From positions 8,487-45,260 of the forward strand of contig DJVY01000059.1 in assembly GCA_002440885.1 (NCBI GenBank): a stretch of 36,774 nt of DNA, in the 5' to 3' direction. The position numbers and the translations under genes were made by a program. The notes under the pieces were generated by a model. That model saw only the letters and a program-made list of their open reading frames with translations. It ran no database searches and was not told where the DNA came from. This stretch comes from Bacteroidales bacterium UBA6244. GTDB lineage: Bacteria > Bacteroidota > Bacteroidia > Bacteroidales > F082. Positions 8,019-16,278 of the stretch are shown here, one piece after another. Numbering within the stretch: position 1 is the first letter of the stretch; each line of letters begins with the position of its first letter.

Positions 8019-9986
8019 CTATTTAAGCAGCTTTCGGTGCATTGAATTTTGGCCGTTTGTAGCCTGAAGAATATACATGCCACGAGGCAATTCAGACATA
8101 TCAATTTTGGTTTTTTCGTTGTGTATATTGGCCTTGTAGATGCGTTTCCCATTTAAATCAGTCAACTCAAGCGAAATGTCGCTGTTTACACTGTTCGGGA
8201 AGTACACATTTAGCTGATCTGTAACGGGGTTTGGTCCTACGGTAAAATAAACAGGTGATTCGATTTCGTGCATGTCAATAATTACAGAATTCACTTTTTC
8301 CATCGTCCACTTTTCCGGATCAACGACAACCAGACCAACTTTTTTGCCTGTTGCAATCTCAAACGTGTTAACATTGGCCGTTTGGCGCAACTTTACAATG
8401 GTATCCGTTCCATCGTTAAACAACAGGCGGTATTCCATCAACATATCGAAAAAAGGCGTGGTAGCGGAAGTAGATTGTGTTGAAGTAAGGTAAAAAACCT
8501 GATCGGTTGAAAACCAATCGATATCGTAAATGGGATAGCCTTCGCCATAGTACCATTGGTTGAAGAAATAATCGAAATCCATTCCGGTTACCTGTTCGGC
8601 AGTGTTTTTGAAATCCTCACCAGTGGCTGTTCCCGATGTAAAATCCGTTTGGAAAGTTTCCAATACTTCAAAAAACAAGTCATCGTTTTGTATTTCATGT
8701 CTCAGCATGTGCACGATAACAGCCCCTTTATCGTAGGAAAGACGACCGGAAAAAATACGCCATTCATTGCCCGGATATATTTCATCTTCAGGAATATATA
8801 CGCTTCCGCCGGGAGAAGACATGGAGCTGTTCTGAGCTGAAGTAATAAAGGCCTTGCCAGCTTCCCAACCCAGGATGAACTCATTGGCCAGATAATCAGA
8901 GTAGGTAGCAAAACCTTCGTTAATCCAAATATCACTCCAGGTGGCACAAGTTACATTATCGCCAAACCACATATGACCGAGTTCGTGGGCAACCAAATGA
9001 AAGGAAAAATTACCGATAGTGGTCATGGTTTGATGTTCCATGCCCCCGCCAAGTTGGGTTAAACAATGGCCATATTTTTCCTGCCAAAAAGGATACAGAA
9101 TAAATTTTTCGGAAAAAAGCTCAATGAAATCAGCTGTTTGATCCATCCCGGCTTTGTTGTTTTCAAGACAACCGGGAGCGTCGTAAATGAAGTTTTGAAT
9201 TAAGATGGAGTCGCCATTCAGTTCTTCGGGATGCGAATAAACATTGTATTCCTGGTAATCGGCAACAGCAAATGAAATCAGGTAATAATCGATGGGGTAA
9301 TTCGATTTCCATTCCATGCGGTGTTTTCCGTTTCCCAGGTCGACCACGTTGGTAAGCAACCCTTGCGATCCGGCCATTTCGGAGGTATCTGTTGTTAGAA
9401 AAACCCAAACCGAATCCGCCTTGTCTTCCAGGTCTTGCTTTACCGGAAACCAGTCTTTTGCGGCAAATGGTTCAGATAAAGTCCATGTAACAGGTTTATT
9501 GTAAGTGCTAGAATATCCATTTGAAACACCAGCAAAAAAGCCACCTGTAGGGGGCTGTCCATGATAAAAGATCTGAGCCGAAAAAGATTCTCCCACCCCA
9601 ATTTCGTCAACGGGTACTAACACATTGCTTCCGCTGCGCGAATAATTTGTATACTGCACGTTGTTGAACCAGATGGCATCAATTAACTGTTCAGGAATAA
9701 GTTCAAACGCAAAGGTGTCAAGCGGAACCAAAGCCACACCATTGATTGTTCCATTGCCTTCAACGTAAATGGAGGAGCTGGTCACTTCGATATCCAATCC
9801 GTAAAAAGTAACATCGTAATCAAACAAATAAGGGCTTTGCCAATAATAAGCCCCTAAAAATTCCTGCTTGGTATTTTGTTCCGGAATATGCGTACATTTC
9901 CCGTCGATATTGATTTCCTGATTCCACTGCCCTGATAAAAGTACAGAGCTGAGCAATAAAATAAAAAGTATTAAATTTCGTTTCAT
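8019..9986 (-). CDS. Secreted M1-family zinc aminopeptidase with type IX secretion C-terminal domain
   Basis: A metallopeptidase of about 655 residues. The start is ATG 9986 (MKRNLILFILLLSS, a signal peptide), not a TTG three codons upstream. The catalytic core shows the exopeptidase loop GGGMEH and the zinc motif HELGH at about 334-338. Glu follows exactly 18 residues after the second His (WINEGFATY, about 357), the gluzincin HExxH-18-E pattern of M1 peptidases. The last 70 residues (GPNPVTDQLNVYFPN, LNGKRIYKANI, LPRGMYILQ, MHRKLLK) form a type IX secretion sorting domain. The protein is therefore expected outside the outer membrane, where it would trim peptides for nutrition. It converges on terC and diverges from the DUF4175 gene. 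Confidence 0.93.
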   Translation of the reverse strand: MKRNLILFILLLSSVLLSGQWNQEINIDGKCTHIPEQNTKQEFLGAYYWQSPYLFDYDVTFYGLDIEVTSSSIYVEGNGTINGVALVPLDTFAFELIPEQLIDAIWFNNVQYTNYSRSGSNVLVPVDEIGVGESFSAQIFYHGQPPTGGFFAGVSNGYSSTYNKPVTWTLSEPFAAKDWFPVKQDLEDKADSVWVFLTTDTSEMAGSQGLLTNVVDLGNGKHRMEWKSNYPIDYYLISFAVADYQEYNVYSHPEELNGDSILIQNFIYDAPGCLENNKAGMDQTADFIELFSEKFILYPFWQEKYGHCLTQLGGGMEHQTMTTIGNFSFHLVAHELGHMWFGDNVTCATWSDIWINEGFATYSDYLANEFILGWEAGKAFITSAQNSSMSSPGGSVYIPEDEIYPGNEWRIFSGRLSYDKGAVIVHMLRHEIQNDDLFFEVLETFQTDFTSGTATGEDFKNTAEQVTGMDFDYFFNQWYYGEGYPIYDIDWFSTDQVFYLTSTQSTSATTPFFDMLMEYRLLFNDGTDTIVKLRQTANVNTFEIATGKKVGLVVVDPEKWTMEKVNSVIIDMHEIESPVYFTVGPNPVTDQLNVYFPNSVNSDISLELTDLNGKRIYKANIHNEKTKIDMSELPRGMYILQATNGQNSMHRKLLK

Positions 9987-10044
9987 GCTGTTCAAATTAA
10001 TTTAACAAATACGTATATATTTAAGCGTTTCATTCTATAAACGG

Positions 10045-10052
10045 CGAAGATA
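10045..10052 (-). promoter_or_regulatory. Putative -7 box (TATCTTCG) of the M1 peptidase gene
   Basis: A near match to TAnnTTTG on the minus strand, 58 bases before the ATG at 9986. It is part of an imperfect inverted repeat with the plus-strand box at 10078-10085. Confidence 0.35.
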
Positions 10053-10077
10053 AATAAATAATCAGTCACCGAATTTC

Positions 10078-10085
10078 TATCTTTG
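10078..10085 (+). promoter_or_regulatory. -7 box (TATCTTTG) of the DUF4175-mnmG-kinase gene run
   Basis: A perfect TAnnTTTG in the very common TATCTTTGC form, 45 bases before the ATG at 10131. No -33 TTG is visible at 19-21 bases. It would drive the long plus-strand gene run that ends at 20830. Confidence 0.5.
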
Positions 10086-10130
10086 CCGAGCCATAGTATC
10101 AAGACACAATTATCGGATTAAAAGTTGTCA

Positions 10131-13100
10131 ATGAAATCGAATTACGAAATATTGCTCATAAATCTCAGGAAATTTATTTTAAAGTACTACATAAACAGGG
10201 TACTTAAAGGGATTTTATTGGGTTTTACCATTATTATTTCTTTTTTTCTGATTGTTAACCTGATCGAATTTCTAGCCTGGAGCAATACGCTTATCCGACA
10301 GATTCTTTTTTATTCGTTTCTTCTCACAAGTGCATCGATATTGGTTTATTATATCGCTATTCCTTTGTTAAAAATGATGAATTTGGGCAAAACGCTTTCA
10401 AAAGAAGAAGCTGCCCGCATTATTGGCAAACATTTCGATGAGGTTAGCGATAAGTTACTAAACACATTACAACTAAACTCATATGTTACTGATGACAATT
10501 ATGCTTTAATTGAAGCCGGAATCGAACAAAAATCCAGACAACTCATTGCTGTTCCGTTTAAAAAGGCCATTAACCTCAAAAAAAACAGCAAATACCTAAA
10601 ATACTTTCTACCTCCCCTATTATTGCTATTATTTTTAATGGGTTACAGTCCAACAACCATTACAAATCCCACCCAACGTATCATTAACTTTGATCGGAAA
10701 TATGAAAGACCTCTCCCTTACGAACTGCACATTCTCAACAAAGAACTATCCACACTTCAAAAAAATGATTTCACACTTGAAGTGGAGGCGAGAGGTTCAA
10801 TCATTCCGGAATACATTAGCATCAACGATGGTCAGTTTTCTTACCGTATGGGAGAAACAGGTAAAGGATTCTATCAATACACCTTCAACACGGTAAATCA
10901 AGACATTTATTTCACACTAAACACACCGGATTTCACAAGTAAATCCTATCGAATAAAAGTATTTCCCCGACCCATAATTTTCGGATTTGAGGCACATCTG
11001 CACTTTCCAAAATATCTAAAAAAGCAAGATGAAATGGTTGAGAACTCCGGAGACATGATCGTTCCGGAAGGCACACAGATTGTTTGGCAAATTTTTACCA
11101 GAGATGCTTCGCAAATAGCCGTTCGGTTAGCAGACACCCTAATTTATCTTGATAAACTCAACAGCAATACTTTTTACTTTGAACAAACTATAGAGGAGTC
11201 TTCCACGTATTCTCTCTCGGCCAATAATGAATTTGTGAATAGTGTTGATTCACTGGTTTTTAATGTACGGGTGATTAAAGACGATTTTCCAAAAATAGAA
11301 GTAAAGGAATATGCAGACAATGGGGATTACGGTTTAAGGAATTTTTTTGGGGAAATTTCGGATGATTACGGGTTTAACGGTTTGCAGCTCAAATACCGTA
11401 AAGACAGCATCCCGATGCCTGATTGGCAAGAAATAAAATTGGACATTCAAAAAGAAATTACCAATCAGTCATTTGATTATCTATTTCTTGCTCAGGAAGC
11501 AGGTTTTAAACCGGGGGACAATATTTCGTACTATTTCGAGGTGCGCGACAACGATGCCTTACATGGATACAAAAAAACACGCACCTCAGTTTTTTACTTG
11601 CAACTTCCTGATGCAGAAGAGTTACAAAAAATCTCAGACGATCAATCAGAAGACCTGAAAAAGAAGCTGAGCGAGTCGATGAATGAAATAGAGAAGCTCA
11701 CCAGGCAAATTGAAGAAACAACAATGAGCTTGTTCGAGAAAAAAGACCTTAACTGGATAGATAAAAATAAAATGACTGAATTGCTTGAAAAAGAACTCGA
11801 CATTAAAAACCAGTTGAGGGAAATTCAGGAGATCAACCGTGAAATTGAAGAGATTGAATCGCTAATAAATAAGAAAACAGATCCTGAACTGGAACAAAAG
11901 CTCGATCAGTTAAAGGAACTGTTTGATGAATTGCTAAAATCGGATTTAGAAAACGAGCTGAAAAAGCTTGAGGAGCAACTTAAAAACATGGACAAAAAGA
12001 AAATGGAAGAGTTGCTTAAAGAAATGAAGAAAAACAGTGAAGAACTGAAAGAAAATCTGGAGCAAAACCTGGAATTGTATAAGCAATATGAGGTAGAAAA
12101 GAAAATGGAAGAGGCGTTAAATAAGCTTATGGAATTGGCCGAAAAGCAACTAAATCTTTCGGAAAAAACAACCAAAAAAGAACTTGATAAAGATCAGTCG
12201 TTAGAGAACCAAAAAGAGATTGAAAAGTCGTTTTCAGAAATACAAGAGCAATTTAAAGAGATTGATTCACTTGATCAGCAACTGGAAGAGCCTTTTAATG
12301 TAAAAAGTGATACCCTTGCCGAAAAATCGATTCAGGAAGAAATGCAGAAAGCCGAGGAAAACCTCGAAAAAAGCAAAGAGAAAAAGGCTGGTGAACACCA
12401 AAAACAAGCCGGTGAAAAGATGAAAGAGCTTGGTGAACAAATGAAAATGAACTTTGAAGGAGCCAAGGCTGAACAAATGGGTGAAGATGCCGAGCAGGTT
12501 CGAACACTTCTCGATAACTTGATCGATATGAGTTTCAAACAAGAAGACCTTATGGATCGGATGAAAAATACATCCACCAACGATCCGCTTTTCATTGACA
12601 ATATTGAGGTTTTAAAATTGCTACAAACGAATTTTATCGTAGTAAACGACTCGCTCATCGCGTTAAGTAAACGACAAATTTTTATTCAACCCTTTATTAT
12701 CGATGAGTCAGCAAAAATCAACAGTAACATGGAGCGCGCACTTAAAAGCATAGAAGAACGACGTATTGGAGAAGCTCTCGGCTTTCAGCAATATGCCATG
12801 ACTTCCACGAATAATTTGTCGCTAATGCTTGCCGAATCGTTGAAAAAGATGAAAGCAGCCATGCAAATGGCCGGACAAAAAAGTGGCAAAGGGAGCTGTC
12901 AAAACCCGGGAGCGGGCGGAAAACCATCGCTGGAGGATATCATGAACGCGCAAAAGAAGTTGGGCGAAAGAATGAAAAAGAATGGCAAAAAAGAAGGCGA
13001 AACGGGAAGTGGTGGAGTAAATGGAAATAGCCAGGAGCTGGCCAGAATGGCGGCCATGCAGGGCGAAATAAGGCGACAGATGCAGGAACTGATTGACCAA

Positions 13101-13472
13101 TTAGAAGCTGAGGGTCAGGGAGATAACGGACTAAATAAAGTAGCCGAGGAAATGCAAAAAACCGAAGAGGATTTAATACGCCGTCAATTCCGACAAGAAA
13201 CACTGGAGCGTCAGAGAGAAATTGAAACCAGACTTCTCATGTCGAAGAAAGCACTGCAAGAAAGAGAGAAAGAAAAAGAAAGAGAATCTACTGAAGGAAA
13301 AAACAGTAAAAACAGAAACCTTAACGAAAAATTAAAGTATAAAGCAGATGAGACAGGTCAGGAAGAAATACTCATCACTGTGCCAATTGAAGTGTCGCCC
13401 TATTATCTCGATTTGTATAAAAAGTATTTGTTTAAGCTAGAAAATGATAAAAATGAGAACCAACGAAAGTGA
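10131..13472 (+). CDS. DUF4175-like large membrane-anchored coiled-coil protein
   Basis: A protein of about 1113 residues, starting at ATG 10131 (MKSNYEILLINLRKFI) rather than the TTG two codons upstream. Three membrane segments lie at about 27-50, 57-80 and 157-172. A beta-rich, probably extracytoplasmic region follows (about 190-500), including GLRNFFGEISDDYGFNGLQLKYRKDS and a closing GDNISYYFEVRDND. From about 505 onward it is an extremely long Glu/Lys/Gln/Met-rich coiled coil, with a low-complexity Gly/Asn stretch near 925-965. This matches the DUF4175 family of Bacteroidetes, of unknown function. It is the first gene of a packed plus-strand run and overlaps the next gene by 29 bases. A mechanical or scaffolding role in the envelope is only inference. 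Confidence 0.75.
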   Translation: MKSNYEILLINLRKFILKYYINRVLKGILLGFTIIISFFLIVNLIEFLAWSNTLIRQILFYSFLLTSASILVYYIAIPLLKMMNLGKTLSKEEAARIIGKHFDEVSDKLLNTLQLNSYVTDDNYALIEAGIEQKSRQLIAVPFKKAINLKKNSKYLKYFLPPLLLLLFLMGYSPTTITNPTQRIINFDRKYERPLPYELHILNKELSTLQKNDFTLEVEARGSIIPEYISINDGQFSYRMGETGKGFYQYTFNTVNQDIYFTLNTPDFTSKSYRIKVFPRPIIFGFEAHLHFPKYLKKQDEMVENSGDMIVPEGTQIVWQIFTRDASQIAVRLADTLIYLDKLNSNTFYFEQTIEESSTYSLSANNEFVNSVDSLVFNVRVIKDDFPKIEVKEYADNGDYGLRNFFGEISDDYGFNGLQLKYRKDSIPMPDWQEIKLDIQKEITNQSFDYLFLAQEAGFKPGDNISYYFEVRDNDALHGYKKTRTSVFYLQLPDAEELQKISDDQSEDLKKKLSESMNEIEKLTRQIEETTMSLFEKKDLNWIDKNKMTELLEKELDIKNQLREIQEINREIEEIESLINKKTDPELEQKLDQLKELFDELLKSDLENELKKLEEQLKNMDKKKMEELLKEMKKNSEELKENLEQNLELYKQYEVEKKMEEALNKLMELAEKQLNLSEKTTKKELDKDQSLENQKEIEKSFSEIQEQFKEIDSLDQQLEEPFNVKSDTLAEKSIQEEMQKAEENLEKSKEKKAGEHQKQAGEKMKELGEQMKMNFEGAKAEQMGEDAEQVRTLLDNLIDMSFKQEDLMDRMKNTSTNDPLFIDNIEVLKLLQTNFIVVNDSLIALSKRQIFIQPFIIDESAKINSNMERALKSIEERRIGEALGFQQYAMTSTNNLSLMLAESLKKMKAAMQMAGQKSGKGSCQNPGAGGKPSLEDIMNAQKKLGERMKKNGKKEGETGSGGVNGNSQELARMAAMQGEIRRQMQELIDQLEAEGQGDNGLNKVAEEMQKTEEDLIRRQFRQETLERQREIETRLLMSKKALQEREKEKERESTEGKNSKNRNLNEKLKYKADETGQEEILITVPIEVSPYYLDLYKKYLFKLENDKNENQRK

Positions 13473-13944
13473 TAAATTGATCTTGAATTGCAGCAGTTCG
13501 ATGCATCAAATTGAAGAATTTGTAGAGTCAATCTGCGACAAGCTCTTTATAAACGAAACCTATTTCGGGAATATACTCATTACGGTTGGAGAAGTATTCA
13601 ATCTGGTAAAATCAATGGATAAAGATTTCACCCTGTTTTGTGATTACCACACTGATTTTCAGGTTCTTTCTGTTGCTTTTTGGGGTGTTAAGGAGAGTAT
13701 AATCGAACTATTATCTACGAATTCTTCACTTAGTGAAACCCATGACACTTTGTTTAGCGGTTCAGTTTTTCTTATTCAAAGTCTTTCAGACAATATCGAC
13801 AAGACACTGGACAATACGCTACAAGTTTCTTTTGATATTGGCGCCATCCACAATAGCATATACCTTGAAAGGTCGGGCTTGTTAAAGTCATATTTAAACA
13901 GGCTAACAACAGAAAAAGTGAAACTAAGCAATGATTTCCATTAA
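13444..13944 (+). CDS. Degenerate RsbW-like (GHKL) ATPase-domain protein
   Basis: A 166-aa protein in the slot where Bacteroidetes usually carry an RsbW-like ATP-binding protein, between the DUF4175 gene and ybeY. The N-terminus SMHQIEEFVESICDKLFINETYFGNILITVGE and the later SGSVFLIQSLSDNIDKTLDN follow the framework of that family. The N-box that normally follows GE with Asn residues is replaced by VFNLVKSMDK, and no DxGxG motif is present. It therefore probably keeps the fold but does not bind ATP in the usual way. The start may be ATG 13444 or ATG 13453. It overlaps the previous gene by 29 bases and ybeY by 14, implying translational coupling. The family link is from memory of conserved positions. 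Confidence 0.65.
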   Translation: MIKMRTNESDKLILNCSSSMHQIEEFVESICDKLFINETYFGNILITVGEVFNLVKSMDKDFTLFCDYHTDFQVLSVAFWGVKESIIELLSTNSSLSETHDTLFSGSVFLIQSLSDNIDKTLDNTLQVSFDIGAIHNSIYLERSGLLKSYLNRLTTEKVKLSNDFH

Positions 13945-14350
13945 TTTTCTTTTAGACAATCCTTTTTCCAAAATACAGGAATTACAAATCAAAAAATGGT
14001 TGCAGGAATCCATACATCATGAAGGAAGAAAGCCTGGTGACATAACCTATGTTATTTGTGATGACGAGTATTTATTACAAATCAACCTGGACTTTCTTCA
14101 ACACGATTTTTATACCGATATAATAACCTTTTCAAACGCCAATCATCCCGAAATAATTTCAGGAGAAATTTACGTTAGTTTAAGCCGTGTAATAGAAAAT
14201 GCAATCATGCACCAGGTGGATCTTTTTGATGAGTTTTGTCGTGTTTGCATCCATGGAATTCTTCATTTAATTGGTTACGATGACCATGCGCACGACGACA
14301 TAATTGAAATGAGAGGCAAAGAGGATTATTACTTAAATTTGCGGCCTTAA
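13931..14350 (+). CDS. ybeY: Endoribonuclease YbeY (16S rRNA maturation)
   Basis: A 139-aa zinc-dependent RNase that acts in 16S rRNA 3'-end maturation and ribosome quality control. The diagnostic C-terminal metal site is present: HGILHLIGYDDHAHDD, with three His ligands in the H-x3-H-x5-H arrangement. The preceding TDIITFSN and SGEIYVSLSRV segments are also conserved in YbeY. The length is typical for Bacteroidetes. The ATG lies inside the end of the previous gene (14-base overlap). A parS site starts seven bases after the stop codon. Confidence 0.95.
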   Translation: MISINFLLDNPFSKIQELQIKKWLQESIHHEGRKPGDITYVICDDEYLLQINLDFLQHDFYTDIITFSNANHPEIISGEIYVSLSRVIENAIMHQVDLFDEFCRVCIHGILHLIGYDDHAHDDIIEMRGKEDYYLNLRP

Positions 14351-14356
14351 CATAAT

Positions 14357-14372
14357 TGTTCCACGTGAAACA
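14357..14372. promoter_or_regulatory. parS site 1 (ParB/Spo0J centromere-like binding site)
   Basis: The 16-mer TGTTCCACGTGAAACA is a near-perfect palindrome with one mismatched pair. It fits the widely conserved bacterial parS consensus TGTTNCACGTGAAACA, which is bound by ParB and nucleates the partition complex. It lies in the 29-base gap between ybeY and the ATG of mnmG. An identical copy sits at 16256-16271. Two identical 16-mers of this motif in under 2 kb cannot be chance. Confidence 0.92.
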
Positions 14373-14379
14373 AAATTCA

Positions 14380-16248
14380 ATGTTTGAAAAGTATGATGTA
14401 ATCGTTGTTGGGGCGGGTCATTCCGGCTCGGAAGCGGCGGCGGCGGCAGCCAATCTGGGCTCAAAGACCCTGCTTATCACTATGAGCCTTCAGCGGATAG
14501 CCCAAATGTCTTGCAATCCTGCGATGGGAGGCGTGGCCAAAGGCCAAATTGTGCGCGAAATTGATGCCCTTGGTGGCTATTCCGGAATTGTTACCGATAG
14601 AAGCATGATCCAATTTCGCATGCTAAATAAATCAAAAGGCCCGGCCATGTGGAGTCCGCGTGCTCAAAGCGATCGTGTGCTGTTTTCGGTAGAATGGAGA
14701 AAACTTTTAGAACAAACTCCAAACCTGGATTTCTGGCAAGATACCGTGGTCGAATTGGTATTTGAAAAAAACAAAGTCATCGGTGTAAAAACAGGAATGC
14801 TACAAACCATATATGGCAAAACGGTTATTCTAACTGCGGGAACCTTTTTAAATGGCAAAATCCATATTGGTAAAAAACAATTTGGTGGAGGCCGTATTGG
14901 CGATAGTCCTTCATTTGGAATAACAGAACAGCTGCGTTCACTCGGGTTCGAGTCAGCCCGATTAAAAACAGGAACACCCGTTAGAGTGGATGGCAGAACC
15001 ATTGATTTTTGCAAAATGGAAGAACAAAAAGGCGATGAAAACCCACAGAAGTTTAGTTACACAAATACGCTCCCTTTGCAAAAGCAGCGCAGTTGCTATA
15101 TCACCTATACATCACCAGTTGTTCACGATATATTGCGGTTAGGCTTCGGCGATTCACCTATGTTTGCAGGCAGAATTGAAGGTACTGGTCCACGATACTG
15201 CCCATCAATAGAAGATAAAATCGAAAGGTTTAGCGATAAAACCAGACATCAATTGTTTGTGGAGCCTGAAGGATGGGACACAGTTGAATATTATGTTAAT
15301 GGTTTTTCATCCTCCTTAGAAGATCACATTCAATTACAGGCGCTGAGAAAAATTCCTGGCTTTGAAAATGCAAAAATTTTTACTCCCGGATATGCAATTG
15401 AATACGACTATTTTCCGCCAACACAACTCCATTACACGTTGGAGACTAAAGTAGTCGAGAATTTATATTTTGCCGGGCAAATTAATGGCACAACCGGTTA
15501 CGAGGAAGCAGCGGCACAGGGAATAATGGCAGGAATTAATGCGCACCTAAAAATTAACAATCTTGAACCATTTGTATTAAAACGACAGGAAGCATATATT
15601 GGGGTTCTTATCGATGATCTAATAACAAAAGGTGTGGATGAACCCTACCGCCTATTTACTTCAAGGGCAGAATACCGTACATTACTGCGACAAGACAACG
15701 CAGATATACGCCTCTCAGCAAAGGGTTATGAGCTAGGTTTAATCTCTAAAGAACGATACGCTCAAGTTATTGATAAATATGATCGCATTTACAATTTTGT
15801 TTCGTTTTTACGGTCCTACAGTGTCGCTCCAAGCGATATAAACACGATGCTCGTTGAAAAAGAATCATCACCGTTAAAGCAAAAAATCAAGTCAGCTGAT
15901 GTTTTATTGCGTCCTCAAATAAGCATCACAGATATGATAGCGGCCGTACACGACATCCGCAATGAATCGGATCGTTTAAACTTAAACAGAGAGGAGCTCG
16001 AAGCAGTAGAAATTCACGTTAAATACGAAGGATACATTCGTAAAGAATCTGAATTAGCTGAAAAGTTTCTAAAGTTAGAAGGTATAACCATCCACGATCA
16101 TTTTGATTACAATTCCCTTAAGTCGCTATCAACAGAGGCCAGGCAAAAGCTTTCCAGAATACGACCAAGTACTTTAGGGCAAGCCTCACGTATTAGTGGT
16201 GTTTCTCCATCAGATATAAATGTACTGCTTGTCTTCTTAGGCCGATAA
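14380..16248 (+). CDS. mnmG: tRNA uridine-5-carboxymethylaminomethyl modification enzyme MnmG
   Basis: A 622-aa FAD-dependent enzyme that with MnmE installs carboxymethylaminomethyl groups on U34 of certain tRNAs. The FAD Rossmann motif VIVVGAGHSGSEAA is at the N-terminus. Also present are GGGRIGDSPS, RLKTGTPVRVDGRTIDF, GTGPRYCPSIEDKIERF, the second nucleotide-site motif GQINGTTGYEEAAAQG and the MnmE-binding helical C-terminus. I choose ATG 14380 (MFEKYDVIVV). Starting at the TTG at 14356 would add MFHVKQNS, which is simply the parS site read as protein. Length and motifs are otherwise normal. It is flanked on both sides by parS sites. Confidence 0.97.
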   Translation: MFEKYDVIVVGAGHSGSEAAAAAANLGSKTLLITMSLQRIAQMSCNPAMGGVAKGQIVREIDALGGYSGIVTDRSMIQFRMLNKSKGPAMWSPRAQSDRVLFSVEWRKLLEQTPNLDFWQDTVVELVFEKNKVIGVKTGMLQTIYGKTVILTAGTFLNGKIHIGKKQFGGGRIGDSPSFGITEQLRSLGFESARLKTGTPVRVDGRTIDFCKMEEQKGDENPQKFSYTNTLPLQKQRSCYITYTSPVVHDILRLGFGDSPMFAGRIEGTGPRYCPSIEDKIERFSDKTRHQLFVEPEGWDTVEYYVNGFSSSLEDHIQLQALRKIPGFENAKIFTPGYAIEYDYFPPTQLHYTLETKVVENLYFAGQINGTTGYEEAAAQGIMAGINAHLKINNLEPFVLKRQEAYIGVLIDDLITKGVDEPYRLFTSRAEYRTLLRQDNADIRLSAKGYELGLISKERYAQVIDKYDRIYNFVSFLRSYSVAPSDINTMLVEKESSPLKQKIKSADVLLRPQISITDMIAAVHDIRNESDRLNLNREELEAVEIHVKYEGYIRKESELAEKFLKLEGITIHDHFDYNSLKSLSTEARQKLSRIRPSTLGQASRISGVSPSDINVLLVFLGR

Positions 16249-16255
16249 ATATTTT

Positions 16256-16271
16256 TGTTCCACGTGAAACA
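16256..16271. promoter_or_regulatory. parS site 2 (ParB/Spo0J binding site)
   Basis: An exact copy of TGTTCCACGTGAAACA, located seven bases after the mnmG stop codon and just before the methyltransferase ATG. Its offset from the following ATG (seven bases between) is the same as at site 1. See site 1 for the consensus. Confidence 0.92.
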
Positions 16272-16278
16272 ATTACAA

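Noticed and set aside
12332..12658. Ser/Phe-rich minus-strand open frames opposite the DUF4175 coiled coil
   Set aside because: They are complements of Glu/Lys-rich codons of the real gene, with poly-Ser/Phe composition and no start context.
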